Program-made: the position numbers and the translations under genes
Part shown: in pieces, positions 21,001 to 27,042 of the stretch
How the letters are laid out: each line of letters starts with the position of its first letter
Position numbering within the stretch: position 1 is the stretch's first letter
The notes under the pieces: model-generated
Database searches by the model: none
What the model was told of the DNA's origin: nothing
The model's input: the letters and a program-made list of their open reading frames with translations, nothing else
Source: a virus
IMG/VR virus record: IMGVR_UViG_3300006802_000077
Coordinates: 1 to 64,000 of that record
Reading direction: 5' to 3' (one strand)
Length of the DNA: 64,000 nucleotides

Positions 21001-22804
21001 AGTTTATACTCCAATTAATAATTGGAAAACAATTTATTGTGGAGAAAATCATACAATTGGTGTGACTGAAGATAATTATGTTTATGGTTGGGGTAAAAAC
21101 GAAAATGGAACTTTAGCTCAAGGTGATATTGGTGATAATGAAGTTTATTACTCCACACCAGTATTAATTAATTATAGAAATTATTTCTCGGAACAACAAT
21201 CAACATATACTACTTCAAAAAATTATATTAGTGTTGAAAAAATTAAATCGAATACTACAGGAACAATTTCGATCGATTCAACCACACAATTATATGGTAA
21301 AGATGTTGGTTCTATTGATGTTCCTGGATTTTTAACGCAAACTGTTATAACAACAAAAGAAGAAGAAACTTGGATTAGAACACAAAATGTTGAAGGTACA
21401 ATTTATTACGGAAATACATGGACGCATTTGGATGGTTTAGACACTACAATAACTCCTGCAAAATCAAATAGTAATGTAATAATACAACTTTCATTACAAT
21501 ATGATTATCCAATAACTGGAGATGGTTATAGTAATGCTTGGTCTAATGTGGTGACTTGGGATAATAGTAAAATAAATTGGTCAAACACTATTTTACAATG
21601 GAGTAATACATCAATATGGCAAAACACTATTGATTCTTGGACAAACACAGTTGCAACTTGGGACAATGTATCTACTGGTAGTACAACAGATGTAGGCTGG
21701 GCAAATTCTAGTTGGTTGAATGTGATAGTTAGTGCCAACGGGCCCGGTACCGGCACCGGCGGAGCAGCAGGTTCTTCTGTTAATTCGTTTTATCATTTAG
21801 AATATGAAGGCGCTGCCGGTTCAGTCCGAGAGTATGGTTTTTATGACATGGGATTGTCTGTTGCTCCAACAAAAGTCAAATTTAAAATTATAAAAGGTAA
21901 TGGAACAAACGGTCTGGAAACTCCAGACGCAAATGAATATTTACTGGTACAAGTCAGAAGTTATGACGCCACCTTAGGTACATTTGGCAATTGGGTAACA
22001 GTTTATACTGACGAGACTGATTTTACTAGAAGTTCACTTTTTTCTTGGGGTGAAGAAACCGTATCTTTAATACATTCACCAACGCAAGAGAACAACAACG
22101 CCCAGCATATAAGATTTCTTCAATTAAATCATAGTGGTCTTACTTATGACAATTATGCTATAGATGATATTACATTTATTTTTGACACCGAGGTAGCCGC
22201 TTTTGGTTCTGGTGGACAAGAAATACTCGTATCAGATTTTGAAAACAATAGTTTACAAACAAATGTTAATATTGTAATTCAGAATATAGTTTGGACTAAT
22301 ACTCCTCTAACTTGGGATAATACCATTGACTCCTGGACAAATACTCAAATATGGAATAATGTTCAGACAGCTTGGTCAAATGTTTGGTTAGGAGGTTGGA
22401 ATAATGTTTCAACCACAAACTCCACATTTTTATATGAAACCAATAAAAATTATGGGGAAATTAAGATTCGTTTGAAGAAACAAGGTAAATTACTAACTAA
22501 TGCTTTAGGTGTAACTACAGTAAATTCATATGATGATACAGGGTCGTTCGGTATTTCTGAAACAAGGTCTAATTATCAGCAATCCTCTTGGTTGTCTGTT
22601 TATCACTCAAATACAGAAGCTACCTATGCGGTTTCTGGAACATTAACCGGAATGTTCATTGACAATCTTTCACCAGAAGACTTTTTATATGATTATGGTA
22701 CTGTTTCATACACACTAGAGGTTGGTGGCACAGATTCAGGAAATTTCTTTAGAATTCTTCCAAACAGTACTTTAAAAGTCATTGAAGTCCCGGCAAAAGA
22801 CTAA
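9089..22804 (+). CDS. Giant RCC1 / FG-GAP propeller and jelly-roll tail protein (4571 aa)
   Basis: The gene has no internal stop over 13.7 kb. Approximate map by residue: 1-60 anchor motif ('LTHEELDENFRELRYDTSL'); 90-330 jelly-roll; 360-1150 RCC1 repeats; 1175-1375 jelly-roll; 1400-1650 RCC1; 1665-1990 jelly-roll; 2066-2410 seven-bladed FG-GAP-like propeller; 2415-4060 the longest RCC1 array; 4150-4195 tryptophan ladder; 4200-4385 jelly-roll; 4400-4440 second ladder; 4445-4571 C-terminal beta domain. I count by eye roughly 35-40 RCC1 signatures of the type 'DGTLWxWGxNxxGQLG', enough for about five propellers. No catalytic motif is visible. It is probably a very long fibre or baseplate appendage made of linked propellers, placed between hub and wedge genes and preceded by its own late promoter. 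Host attachment is the likeliest role but is inferred. Repeats share short near-identical DNA, so in vivo length variation is possible. Confidence 0.7.
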   Translation: MVTRRNTKNSPLTHEELDENFRELRYDTSLQRVLENGNTTSNSIELENLSGITNAELYTTQTNTFNAIIISQNTYTTLPTTNVDEVFAGTDHSYLIDEVGTVYQFGDFRNQAITYEGFVNPQEIYTETITTEISAGTKDIIETITDGIFYFSSGTGTGPNGGFKTQDNLKYLSFTGSSDSFAPGNTRVLTSKTLDLTTSTFVTINAIKGSLDNGGHGNYWNTVLPVLIDELTDFRNESLDNFELFLQFSDDDGSSWTYSEKINVNFDWDDHTVFIPERYKTSQSKIRIIQAHILNQYYQHSFYRDVSFNSLYYFSDGYYKYFPENVGNQWTEVPSFGVKSIKIYENISKGYLTFSDNVFSYKKTKIGNGFTVALRSDGLVFYWGDLYPVTLNSNTLVEPTQLPINGSYDKKFIDLAVGNESIYLIDENKHLWVLGNNDFGQLGINNTTHQSNEFIELDGIWDSIYASRNFVFGIRDKEYTLWSWGQNDWGQLGTGNRLNVSSPVLINGPREWDKVFLGYDSSYAKEKNGTLWFFGNDTKTKSGITTESLNAQYRINDDRKKNEGLKKVVSTNDEHSFGISNNNILYRLTTRDANTSGIRNKSTIFTTNNYEDYDQFPWQVYDNKQYIELFDGHQPTRREWIVDYYLSTLGNSDCYPEYVNYAIDIDKKLYAIESHYSNARAGIITSPIGLNWNEYFSTPVQVTSPGSDLWKTGTVGNWTNFGIKDDGTLWTWGKSAAYYNNFGDPEHIWNGPEPISSFSNYRVRFAYISSPVLIDSGNWKSIFTGHHRYNNENLGYSRHFYGAQTTLAIKEDDKTLWGWGRNRINALFQSNDPIIIKDISQTNKIIAVDSWGTAGAANTGINGGPYNNTAPSLWSSWDRGGFVIDSKKKLFGWGAGHKITPSEPIGAPGALFFVVDQQYARQIEEYDWIDFMASGSEQINTSFPQQQAIATSTGTYLGYKGQGLRLGITAEGEMYGWGYNLYGGAAGFGVGNYLSRAVRVREYANTSIYDIKWAKVSNSKSNFEHNAAIDQNGSLYIWGRGTNYKLGTGSTASINYVTANKHERGTNWFWGQVSCGRECTAAIRNDGTLWFTGEISGSWKPSTFTQVGTDSDWIYVVCGYKTILAQKSNGQVYSFGWGNQVASGLVDYNTHRLRTSEPSGAQEGELIGYKFLEPSGTQTTLDDVDSGTINSSVWDTTGSNTTLTPVTSGTGTGSTGGFVASFSGNYHYKFTGTGDRKMQSVPLDLTGKKSISFDYIVGLNTNGAGETSLPSPYEYSSITSSNGINVLFSTDSGVSWQDSTGSYPGQLIGYKINLFHSFSSAWRTIAVEIPASAQTSGVLVKIYDGRTYGAGEEGINEYGIDNFKLNTDFNYTTIPFVFKDFSIDIGSNTASGILTTDDLEFYNSSITTANTNVATIWGRIHDEYLYNTYRGSNVYVPSRIQLNDVENFSVAKIQSLFRFANNKTYTLVTNTARPYETNPWTNYHINTEFKKIDVEQIDYISQISEDRWQKAEFVRNMVIGLKEDGTLWSWGWNDNGKAGNGSAPGLGPSPTPNQMVQVNSLETQNLKWTDFTSSANTVHGITEDNRLWNWGTNGSFEEFGDGNTSTTLTHLQPIQIGGYQSEYDWYKVSGHNNSRIALKKDGSAWHWGREDNVVTSVSSSLISVYNNNITSWSNTVNTYPYFGLYDEAVTYTYTSGPLGSILTVDSVDDHWYNNANVNFYQIPSSNIYAVSANYGIEPPGGTAHVTDYKWRIHSYEPGHTLNYSPASNNTGALNNMGPMNRPGSNYHLVCTGKPEYKYASSYPHTGENYILFEPKDKLSRISFSMIKGNNYNGLGATLQQGGTGTKFLSLEVLEGYSQYSSNDYGQVGNAFRMANNDPWIWPRAANNISIQTVQYESLEFHNLDDPEWWEFANIQMDTITTPGQNETWQDYGPFFVGSYNSGGMQTWIRMRYISTEDDSSQEEYYSYNNFAIDNVNFTWLNDSVYPIQLVDYNFEQFEVVTWNNVASWSNTTTSFYGQSSSQTESPILLDFGWESFEFPTLVDNAGVPYFKFNEITPSEGNIYTRDSFGANVSATNNGLMVFEDDTNRIYRYSLSPFYYHGYVSLGSTTAEFGRIDSAGSISAVRSSLGNVQLYNNETGQLYTTLNYLEFGNSSYNTFGKDVAVYDQYVAIIDTRYVYVYHVGSLQKVCQYYFASTVNKVDIHGEHLVVGVGSNVYVFKFLNYLNEQGQINPGFQYSYNLSIPSTSQTIRINDNYIAISYNTFYGPTIRVYPIITNSPFVIGNYFEFPWNDYYESGYSPISNRSFGLAMELSDKNILVTSEPRAVNYSNTAVGVVLVYDLDIRKFSYAIENPNPPEGFNVPQSDVFGSSADFFGKSLSINPEGTQLIIGAPVDNYYSVNKVGKVYVYRLGSQYNDKNWIDISSGMSNGLAVKNDGTLWGWGENKDVRILLDEFELNDASTPVQLSSSGATDIAIGDKHLGYLKGSLYVWGENDWGQLGTGTTYSTSTPTSIGVGFEKIFFGQDRSFGVKTDGTLWAWGRNTYRELGIGSGTLPVSSPVQAGSTIGWKYVDAKAPRLTVGVDSNNQVRKWGQYISGPPPYTTPITSAPTLDSDFGTNIEKVAVVPKPQANTIIFALDTSGNLFAKGTNSERYFGFWEKNYDIAQINSGNHLFYGHSTDFFIDSSGNLFAWGSNDSHGLAIGSSDETLYYSTPVQVGSGFKTVASAPSTTHLYSSYDNSTFCPWNSANRNKDGKNIINPTTGVKFLPGSQTFYGISNVGNLMVWGSCKGFNTQGTNIYSNVYSSPTILDNTHNWTQASLGTNLFAAIDSNGYLFLRGDNYWYDVPGWWGYYMRDTIGRPWPPLKDLKQHYRDHYGLSSSTVVHLNDLLFHHTPEDTLPVNVYWGYNFNKSSFTQIGTDTWQKCFVSYNYPRIPLNYNLTGSFFGIFANGGDDYVDENTFVPSDDIFNTFGGKLYFNNLFAIKSDGTLWVAGPNCYGELGVGDIQPRSVLTQVGSSTWSHITSVQGTTLGIRSDGTLWSWGRNTFGCLGLGQEETVLPFVSSPTQVGTSNAWKDVKIFTHSESLPEAQASDGYLIDYDDDYFTDYWLPYHPWPVDIVVYAVKTEDDGNDKIYGWGYNRYVTTDTTDFSYTGSTLFGKTYITTNSYNLDGSGVANVTSPDSMDVRYGEWPEQCEVIQLGDKTALLRDKFSNQNTRIYWGTSTWGLQSVNSTQTSVGQPGSFLGDFEDYVTTQEFKESWPIIFRTDEDSVIQIAPQKTWLDIESGNNEIYAVESGTGDIYRFGYMRGPLIKGSGGFSNVIPTYFTSGYGIDQSYFGLKTGSLDYDVYAWGSPRAGKLGNGEHSAITVSDASPFVWTTEVSKILSTDTNTLYLTSSGQVYTLGVADSIGYLGNGKVKYSLEHYGEIYSYPVQIGDDTNWSNVKTGNYHAAALKEDGTLWTWGLGANYKLGLFGSSNRSSPTQVTEGPTTGSNYWSTIEDLDSSKTLTKRADDSLWISGTDDLTLYYDSLYYFDLIGNYGGLRNVRQLPERFGKFKKIVSLRNLVVAISKDDGSLWYWGKSIKKVPGIDDNSTWSEPSRFTFSSNFDKKRPKPPSIGWTDVHIAQVYGTDYDGSLSTNDATCYFNMVALHETEGAWIWSKNWTGEYGYNDTTSMEEWVTEPINQTKLLPGDSGANFYDISKLPDPWSNDANTTLGKGIVETQNWKTGNYWKKVQVGIKSAEHLNSNWYAPNFTNFYMDSGEEWHDFTRRAGYVYALDRDNNLWVWGGNYKHALGKYWINDHFGTVDSYLLYNESSIKFISLSTRALPPAFFGLSPQNHFYHGADYYNHSSTPVLVGYGYSETSGSNWTYNIDEKNSFDLGVKDFCLSYTLDNIILTLDNKLWTPNTNSGLTNSGHTEQWIYRDYFLPRLLISENVEKIFSGVDNFAMIKEDGTLWMWGYGTYGKLGTNSTTYQSTPTLVYTPINNWKTIYCGENHTIGVTEDNYVYGWGKNENGTLAQGDIGDNEVYYSTPVLINYRNYFSEQQSTYTTSKNYISVEKIKSNTTGTISIDSTTQLYGKDVGSIDVPGFLTQTVITTKEEETWIRTQNVEGTIYYGNTWTHLDGLDTTITPAKSNSNVIIQLSLQYDYPITGDGYSNAWSNVVTWDNSKINWSNTILQWSNTSIWQNTIDSWTNTVATWDNVSTGSTTDVGWANSSWLNVIVSANGPGTGTGGAAGSSVNSFYHLEYEGAAGSVREYGFYDMGLSVAPTKVKFKIIKGNGTNGLETPDANEYLLVQVRSYDATLGTFGNWVTVYTDETDFTRSSLFSWGEETVSLIHSPTQENNNAQHIRFLQLNHSGLTYDNYAIDDITFIFDTEVAAFGSGGQEILVSDFENNSLQTNVNIVIQNIVWTNTPLTWDNTIDSWTNTQIWNNVQTAWSNVWLGGWNNVSTTNSTFLYETNKNYGEIKIRLKKQGKLLTNALGVTTVNSYDDTGSFGISETRSNYQQSSWLSVYHSNTEATYAVSGTLTGMFIDNLSPEDFLYDYGTVSYTLEVGGTDSGNFFRILPNSTLKVIEVPAKD
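15287..16318 (+). repeat. Seven-blade FG-GAP (integrin-like) propeller inside the giant gene
   Basis: This segment has seven consecutive units that each end in a V-Y-V-Y or equivalent strand: 'RIYRYS', 'NVQLYN', 'YVYVYH', 'NVYVFK', 'TIRVYP', 'VVLVYD', 'KVYVYR'. Several begin with F-G ('FGANVS', 'FGRIDS', 'FGKDVA', 'FGLAME', 'FGKSLS'). The last unit has the textbook FG-GAP phrase 'FGKSLSINPEG' then 'LIIGAP'. Its repeat type differs from the RCC1 repeats on both sides. Confidence 0.65.
21539..21670 (+). repeat. Tryptophan ladder 1 (W-x-N repeats, period 6-7 residues)
   Basis: Seven tryptophans recur every 6 or 7 residues, each followed two residues later by asparagine: 'AWSNVVTWDN', 'INWSNTILQWSN', 'IWQNTIDSWTN', 'ATWDN'. 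It sits between the last RCC1 array and the last jelly-roll of the giant protein. Confidence 0.75.
22292..22408 (+). repeat. Tryptophan ladder 2 (W-x-N repeats)
   Basis: This is a second ladder with the same unit: 'WTNTPLTWDNTIDSWTN', 'IWNNVQTAWSN', ending 'GGWNN'. The spacings are 7, 7, 6 and 7 residues and then shorten. It shares the phrase 'NTIDSWTNT' with ladder 1 and lies just after the last jelly-roll of the giant protein. Confidence 0.75.
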
Positions 22805-22828
22805 ATACTAAATTAAATGGAATAAATA
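22801..22828 (+). promoter_or_regulatory. Tandem late-promoter-like heptamers before gp25
   Basis: CTAAATA (22801-22807, overlapping the giant gene's stop) and ATAAATA (22822-22828) lie 27 and 6 bases before the gp25 ATG. CTAAATA is the late-promoter form reported for marine T4-like phages. The first leaves room for a leader; the second would give a leaderless start, so the first is the better candidate. Confidence 0.45.
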
Positions 22829-22833
22829 CCAAA

Positions 22834-23244
22834 ATGACCACACTCTCAACAGAAAAAACATATTCTAAAGGATTCAGAGACTTAGACCTATCCTTTCAGA
22901 TACATCCTGTCAGGAAAGATATCAATGTACATAAAGATGAATATGCGGTCATAAATTCAGTAAAAAATTTGATTTTAACTAATCATTATGAGAAGTTTTT
23001 TCATCCAGAAATTGGAAGTAACATTAGACGGTTATTGTTTGAAAATATAGATACAGTTATTGCTTCTCAAATAGAGAAAGAAATTGAAGAAACTATATTA
23101 AATTTTGAACCTAGAGTTCAAATCTCAAATGTAGTGGCTCTACCTTCACCTGATGATAATCGATATAATATTGAAATGGAATTTTTTATTATCAATGTTG
23201 CAAGTCCAATAAAAATTAATTTCTTTTTAGAACGGATAAGATAA
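22834..23244 (+). CDS. 25: Baseplate wedge protein gp25
   Basis: At 136 residues it matches the family length (T4 gp25 is 132). The core 'KDEYAVINSVKNLILTNHYEKFFHPEIGSNIRRLLFENID' (one motif, residues about 29-70) is the conserved gpW/gp25 signature. It contains the 'EKFFHPEIGSNIRRLLFE' helix-loop and is followed by 'IEETILNFEPRVQISNV'. In T4, gp25 joins gp6 and gp53 at the inner wedge and helps trigger sheath contraction. The gp6 gene follows after one base, as in relatives. High confidence. Confidence 0.93.
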   Translation: MTTLSTEKTYSKGFRDLDLSFQIHPVRKDINVHKDEYAVINSVKNLILTNHYEKFFHPEIGSNIRRLLFENIDTVIASQIEKEIEETILNFEPRVQISNVVALPSPDDNRYNIEMEFFIINVASPIKINFFLERIR

Positions 23245-23245
23245 G

Positions 23246-25300
23246 ATGGCAGACCGTTTAAGAGTTACCGAACTTGATTTCGATTCAATCAAGACAAATT
23301 TAAAAACTTTTCTGAATCAACAGTCTCAATTTACTGACTATGATTTTGAAGGTTCTGGTTTAAATGTTTTAATTGACATTTTGGCATATAATACCCACTA
23401 CAATGCTTACTATTTAAATATGGTGGCTAATGAAGCATTTTTAGATACAGCATTACTTCGTGATTCTGTTGTGTCTCATGCTAAGAGTTTGGGTTACACT
23501 CCATATTCAAAATCTGCAGCTAAGGCCTCGATAAGTTTTTCCACTGGAACAGGTTCTCATAAATTAACAATACCAAGAGGTTTTTCTTTTTTATCAAATC
23601 AAATTGATGGAAAATCATACAATTTTGTTGTTATAGAAGATATTACAAGTACTGCAGCTTCCGTTGGCGGGTCATTGGGAGGATATACTTTTCCCGAAAT
23701 TTTTATTTATGAAGGACAATTTGTAACTTATAGTTATACACAAAATGACAGTACAAATCCAAAATCTATTTTTACAATAGAAGATTCCAATGTCGATATT
23801 TCTACGATTAAAGTTTATGTAAAAGAATCTTCAGTTAGCACAGAATCTGTTTTATATAATTTATCTACTGATGTTTTAAGTGATTCTAATTCATCCAATG
23901 TTTATTATATACAGGAAGGAAAAGCTGGAAAATATCAAATATATTTTGGTAACGGAATAGTTGGTAAAAAAGTTCCTGACGGCGGCGTTGTAACAATAAC
24001 GTATCTGGTAACAAATGGTTCAGAAGCTAATGGCGCCGATTCATTTAAAGCTACGGACACTTTGACCGATAGTAATAGTATTCTATTCACAAATTTTACA
24101 ATTACAACAAATTATGCTGCAGCCGGTGGTTCTGATAGAGAAACTGTTGATTCGATAAAATTGTTAGCTCCAGCACAATATGCTTCTCAAAACAGATTAG
24201 TTACAAAAACAGATTATGGTTCATATTTAAAAAGAAATTATTCTGCGGCTGATTCTGTTTCAGTTTGGGGTGGTGAAGACCAAGTTCCAAAAGTTTATGG
24301 TAAAATTTATCTTTCCATAAAACCTAAACAAGATTTATTCATATCAGAAACAGAAAAAACTAGATTGATTGAAGAAGTTTTAAAACCAAAAACAATTATT
24401 GGTACAGATATAGAAATAGTGGACCCGGATTATGTTTTTATTAAAGCTGTTACAAATATTTTGTATGATAAAAATAAAACAAGTAAAACTGAAACTGCTT
24501 TGAAAGCTTTAATTGAAAATACAATTTTATTATATAAAAATGAAAATATAGATAAATTTGAATCCACTTTTGTAACTTCAAAATTGCAAAGATATATTGA
24601 TTCAACTGACAGTTCTTTTGTTGGTTCTGAAACTTTAATTAGATTAGAAAAAAGAATTACACCTCAATTGAATAAAAATTATTCGTATAATTTTAATTAT
24701 GGCATTCCTTTATATCGTGGGACAATATTAGATGGATTAAAAACAAACGAATTTAATTATCTTGATGGAACAATCCAAAGGGTTTGTCAAATAGAAGAAG
24801 TTCCACAATCATTTACTGGAGTGGAAAAAATACAAATTACAAATTCTGGTTATGGTTATTCAACGACACCAACGGTAACAATAACAGGAGATGGTAGTGG
24901 TGCTACAGCTCAAGCGGTTATAGTTAATGGAAAAATCGATTCAATTATAGTCACGAATAAAGGTTCAAATTATACTAAAGCTCTAGTTACTATTTCTGGA
25001 GGAAATGGTTTTGAAGGAGAAGCAACTGCTGTAATTTCAAACGAAGTAGGAACACTTAGACTCTTTTATTATGATACAAATTCAGAAAAGAAAATTATTA
25101 ATTCAAATATAGGAACTGTAAATTATAACACAGGCGAAGTTTTTATCAATGATTTAAAGATACAATCAATTATTTCTGGTAATTATTTGAAAGTTGATAT
25201 TCAACCAAAGAGTTCTATAATTGAATCTCAGAGAAATACAATCATAACAATAGATGAAGAAGATTCTTCTTCAATAATAACAAATTTTGAAATTCTATAA
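23246..25300 (+). CDS. 6: Baseplate wedge protein gp6
   Basis: This is 684 residues long (T4 gp6 is 660). The N-terminus 'LRVTELDFDSIKTNLKTFL' and 'GSGLNVLIDILAYNTHYNAY' is the diagnostic start of gp6/J-type wedge proteins. 'TKTDYGSYLKRNYSAADSVSVWGGED' (one motif in the middle) is the conserved wedge core. gp6 dimers make the continuous baseplate ring around the hub. Residues about 525-595 hold two copies of a 'NSGYGYSTTPTVTITGDG' type module that T4 gp6 lacks to my knowledge and that recurs in gp8 and in the protein at 33880. The stop overlaps the next ATG by one base. High confidence. Confidence 0.92.
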   Translation: MADRLRVTELDFDSIKTNLKTFLNQQSQFTDYDFEGSGLNVLIDILAYNTHYNAYYLNMVANEAFLDTALLRDSVVSHAKSLGYTPYSKSAAKASISFSTGTGSHKLTIPRGFSFLSNQIDGKSYNFVVIEDITSTAASVGGSLGGYTFPEIFIYEGQFVTYSYTQNDSTNPKSIFTIEDSNVDISTIKVYVKESSVSTESVLYNLSTDVLSDSNSSNVYYIQEGKAGKYQIYFGNGIVGKKVPDGGVVTITYLVTNGSEANGADSFKATDTLTDSNSILFTNFTITTNYAAAGGSDRETVDSIKLLAPAQYASQNRLVTKTDYGSYLKRNYSAADSVSVWGGEDQVPKVYGKIYLSIKPKQDLFISETEKTRLIEEVLKPKTIIGTDIEIVDPDYVFIKAVTNILYDKNKTSKTETALKALIENTILLYKNENIDKFESTFVTSKLQRYIDSTDSSFVGSETLIRLEKRITPQLNKNYSYNFNYGIPLYRGTILDGLKTNEFNYLDGTIQRVCQIEEVPQSFTGVEKIQITNSGYGYSTTPTVTITGDGSGATAQAVIVNGKIDSIIVTNKGSNYTKALVTISGGNGFEGEATAVISNEVGTLRLFYYDTNSEKKIINSNIGTVNYNTGEVFINDLKIQSIISGNYLKVDIQPKSSIIESQRNTIITIDEEDSSSIITNFEIL

Positions 25301-27021
25301 TGTCTACAGATTTAAAAACTTCAGTACACATAAATTATCAACTTCCTGAGTTTATACGAGAAGAATATCCTCTGTTTAAATCTTTTATGGAGGCATATTA
25401 TGAATTTTTGGAAAATAAACAAAATGGAATTGATAATGATTTAATTACTAGGGGAAAAAATTTAAAAAACATTTCCGATATTGATTTATCTTTAGATGAG
25501 TTTGAACAACAATTTATGCAAACTTATGTAAATCTTTTTCCTCAAAATACTGAAGTCACAAAAGATTTTTTGATTAAAAATTCTTTAGCTTTATACAAAG
25601 CAAAAGGTACAGAAAGTTCATTTAAATTTTTATTTCGTTTATTATTTAACGAAGAACTTGAATATGAAAGACCTTCAGACAATATATTAAAAACATCTGA
25701 TGGTCTATGGAAAGTAGAAAATGCATTTAGGGTTCATCTATCGGGCAACGAAATTTCTCAAACTATTATAGCTGATGGTGAAACTTTGTACTTTGATATG
25801 TTATATTCGTTAATAGATGACCATTGGACATATCGGACATTATTTATTGATGGTGTGGATTATGGTGGCCTTTCCCTCGGCGATTCTGTAACACCTGGGT
25901 TTTTATATTTTTCCATTCCTGACCAACAAAAGCTTTTTCTCATGCAATGGCGTGTAGGTACCCCGATTAACACGCCAGTACCAGAAGGAACAGAACTAAA
26001 AATATACTATAACGATTTTCAAAATTTTAATCCAAAAATATTTAATAATAAAAAACTTACAGGAGTATATTCTGGAGCTTCTTTTGTTATTGAAGATGCG
26101 GTTATAGAAAATTATTTAGAAAACAAAACTATAAAATTTACATTGGACAGTAAAAGTTTAAATGGAAATTTTATTAGAAATGAACCAGTAGAAATATCTA
26201 CATATAATGATTTTAACAAACCCGTCACGGTTAGATTGAATCATTTTTCGGGTATAAAAAATATTAGTATAGATTCTTCTGGACCATATTCAAATTCATA
26301 TAATGTTGGTGACCAATTGTCTTTTAATACTGGTGAAGATTTGTGGGTAGATTGGCAACTTGTACAGATTGGATTAGAAAATTATCTTTATAAAAAAACA
26401 AAACCAAGTGCGGTTGTTCAGTCTGTTGATTCGTCTGGAAAAATACAAAGTGTATTACTAACACGTTCTGGCCGTAATATAAATGAAGTTTTTTCTGTAA
26501 GTTCTCCTGATTACGGAGATTCAAATGCAAGTTTTACTGCTTCTTTGACGGACGTTATTGAATCTTTACCAGGAAATTATCATTCAGAAAAAGGTTTGTT
26601 ATCTTCACCGTACAATAAAATACAATCTCAGACATATTATCACAATTATTCTTATATTACAACATCTAAAATTGAATTTAGTAAATATAAAAATATATTT
26701 AAAAGTATTTTACATCCAGCTGGATTTCAACAGTATGGTGATTGGTATAAATTATCAACTTTGGATGAAAAATCAATTCAAACTGTAGGTGTAACAACAA
26801 ACACTTTTTCTGGATTGGTTTCGGTTCAAAATAATAGTCCTTATATTACAGGAATAGGAACAGATTTTACTGCTTCAGTTATTTACTTGCCCGGAACAAA
26901 TATATCGGTTAACGATGAAGAAAAAACTGTTGTAAGTGTAATTGATTCTTCCAATATAGAGGTCGATTCAGTATTCACAGCAAATGCATCTAATCAAGAA
27001 CTTATGTTACATATTACCTAA
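25300..27021 (+). CDS. Baseplate wedge-type structural protein, unnamed
   Basis: The N-terminal region of this 573-residue protein, 'LPEFIREEYPLFKSFMEAYYEFLE', and the later 'LYKAKGTESSFKFLFRLLF' are familiar from conserved structural proteins located after gp6 in marine T4-like phages. Position in the gp25-gp6-X-gp8 block suggests a wedge component that may stand in for T4 gp7, but I see no direct similarity to gp7 (about twice the size). The last 70 residues ('SPYITGIGTDFTASV...VSVIDSSNIEVDS') are a small beta module also found in gp13 and the 1785-residue protein. It begins in a TAATG overlap with gp6. Confidence 0.65.
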   Translation: MSTDLKTSVHINYQLPEFIREEYPLFKSFMEAYYEFLENKQNGIDNDLITRGKNLKNISDIDLSLDEFEQQFMQTYVNLFPQNTEVTKDFLIKNSLALYKAKGTESSFKFLFRLLFNEELEYERPSDNILKTSDGLWKVENAFRVHLSGNEISQTIIADGETLYFDMLYSLIDDHWTYRTLFIDGVDYGGLSLGDSVTPGFLYFSIPDQQKLFLMQWRVGTPINTPVPEGTELKIYYNDFQNFNPKIFNNKKLTGVYSGASFVIEDAVIENYLENKTIKFTLDSKSLNGNFIRNEPVEISTYNDFNKPVTVRLNHFSGIKNISIDSSGPYSNSYNVGDQLSFNTGEDLWVDWQLVQIGLENYLYKKTKPSAVVQSVDSSGKIQSVLLTRSGRNINEVFSVSSPDYGDSNASFTASLTDVIESLPGNYHSEKGLLSSPYNKIQSQTYYHNYSYITTSKIEFSKYKNIFKSILHPAGFQQYGDWYKLSTLDEKSIQTVGVTTNTFSGLVSVQNNSPYITGIGTDFTASVIYLPGTNISVNDEEKTVVSVIDSSNIEVDSVFTANASNQELMLHIT

Positions 27022-27028
27022 TAACGAG

Positions 27029-27036
27029 AATAAATA
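27029..27036 (+). promoter_or_regulatory. Late-promoter-like AATAAATA before gp8
   Basis: AATAAATA lies in the 21-base gap between the wedge-type gene and gp8 and ends 6 bases before the ATG at 27043. It departs from TATAAATA only in its first base. Start-site spacing would make a very short leader. Confidence 0.35.
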
Positions 27037-27042
27037 GAAATT

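Noticed and set aside
21539-22408. CRISPR-like or tandem DNA repeat array
   Set aside because: The periodicity is at protein level (W-x-N) with variable DNA; unit length is about 20 bases with no conserved repeat/spacer structure.
2770-22804. Diversity-generating retroelement target
   Set aside because: The repeats suggested variable proteins, but no reverse transcriptase, template repeat or C-type lectin end was seen in the window.
9089-22804. RCC1 repeats as recent capture of a eukaryotic gene
   Set aside because: RCC1 repeats are also widespread in bacteria, codon use is that of the phage, and the repeats are interleaved with phage-type modules; no evidence for a eukaryotic source.
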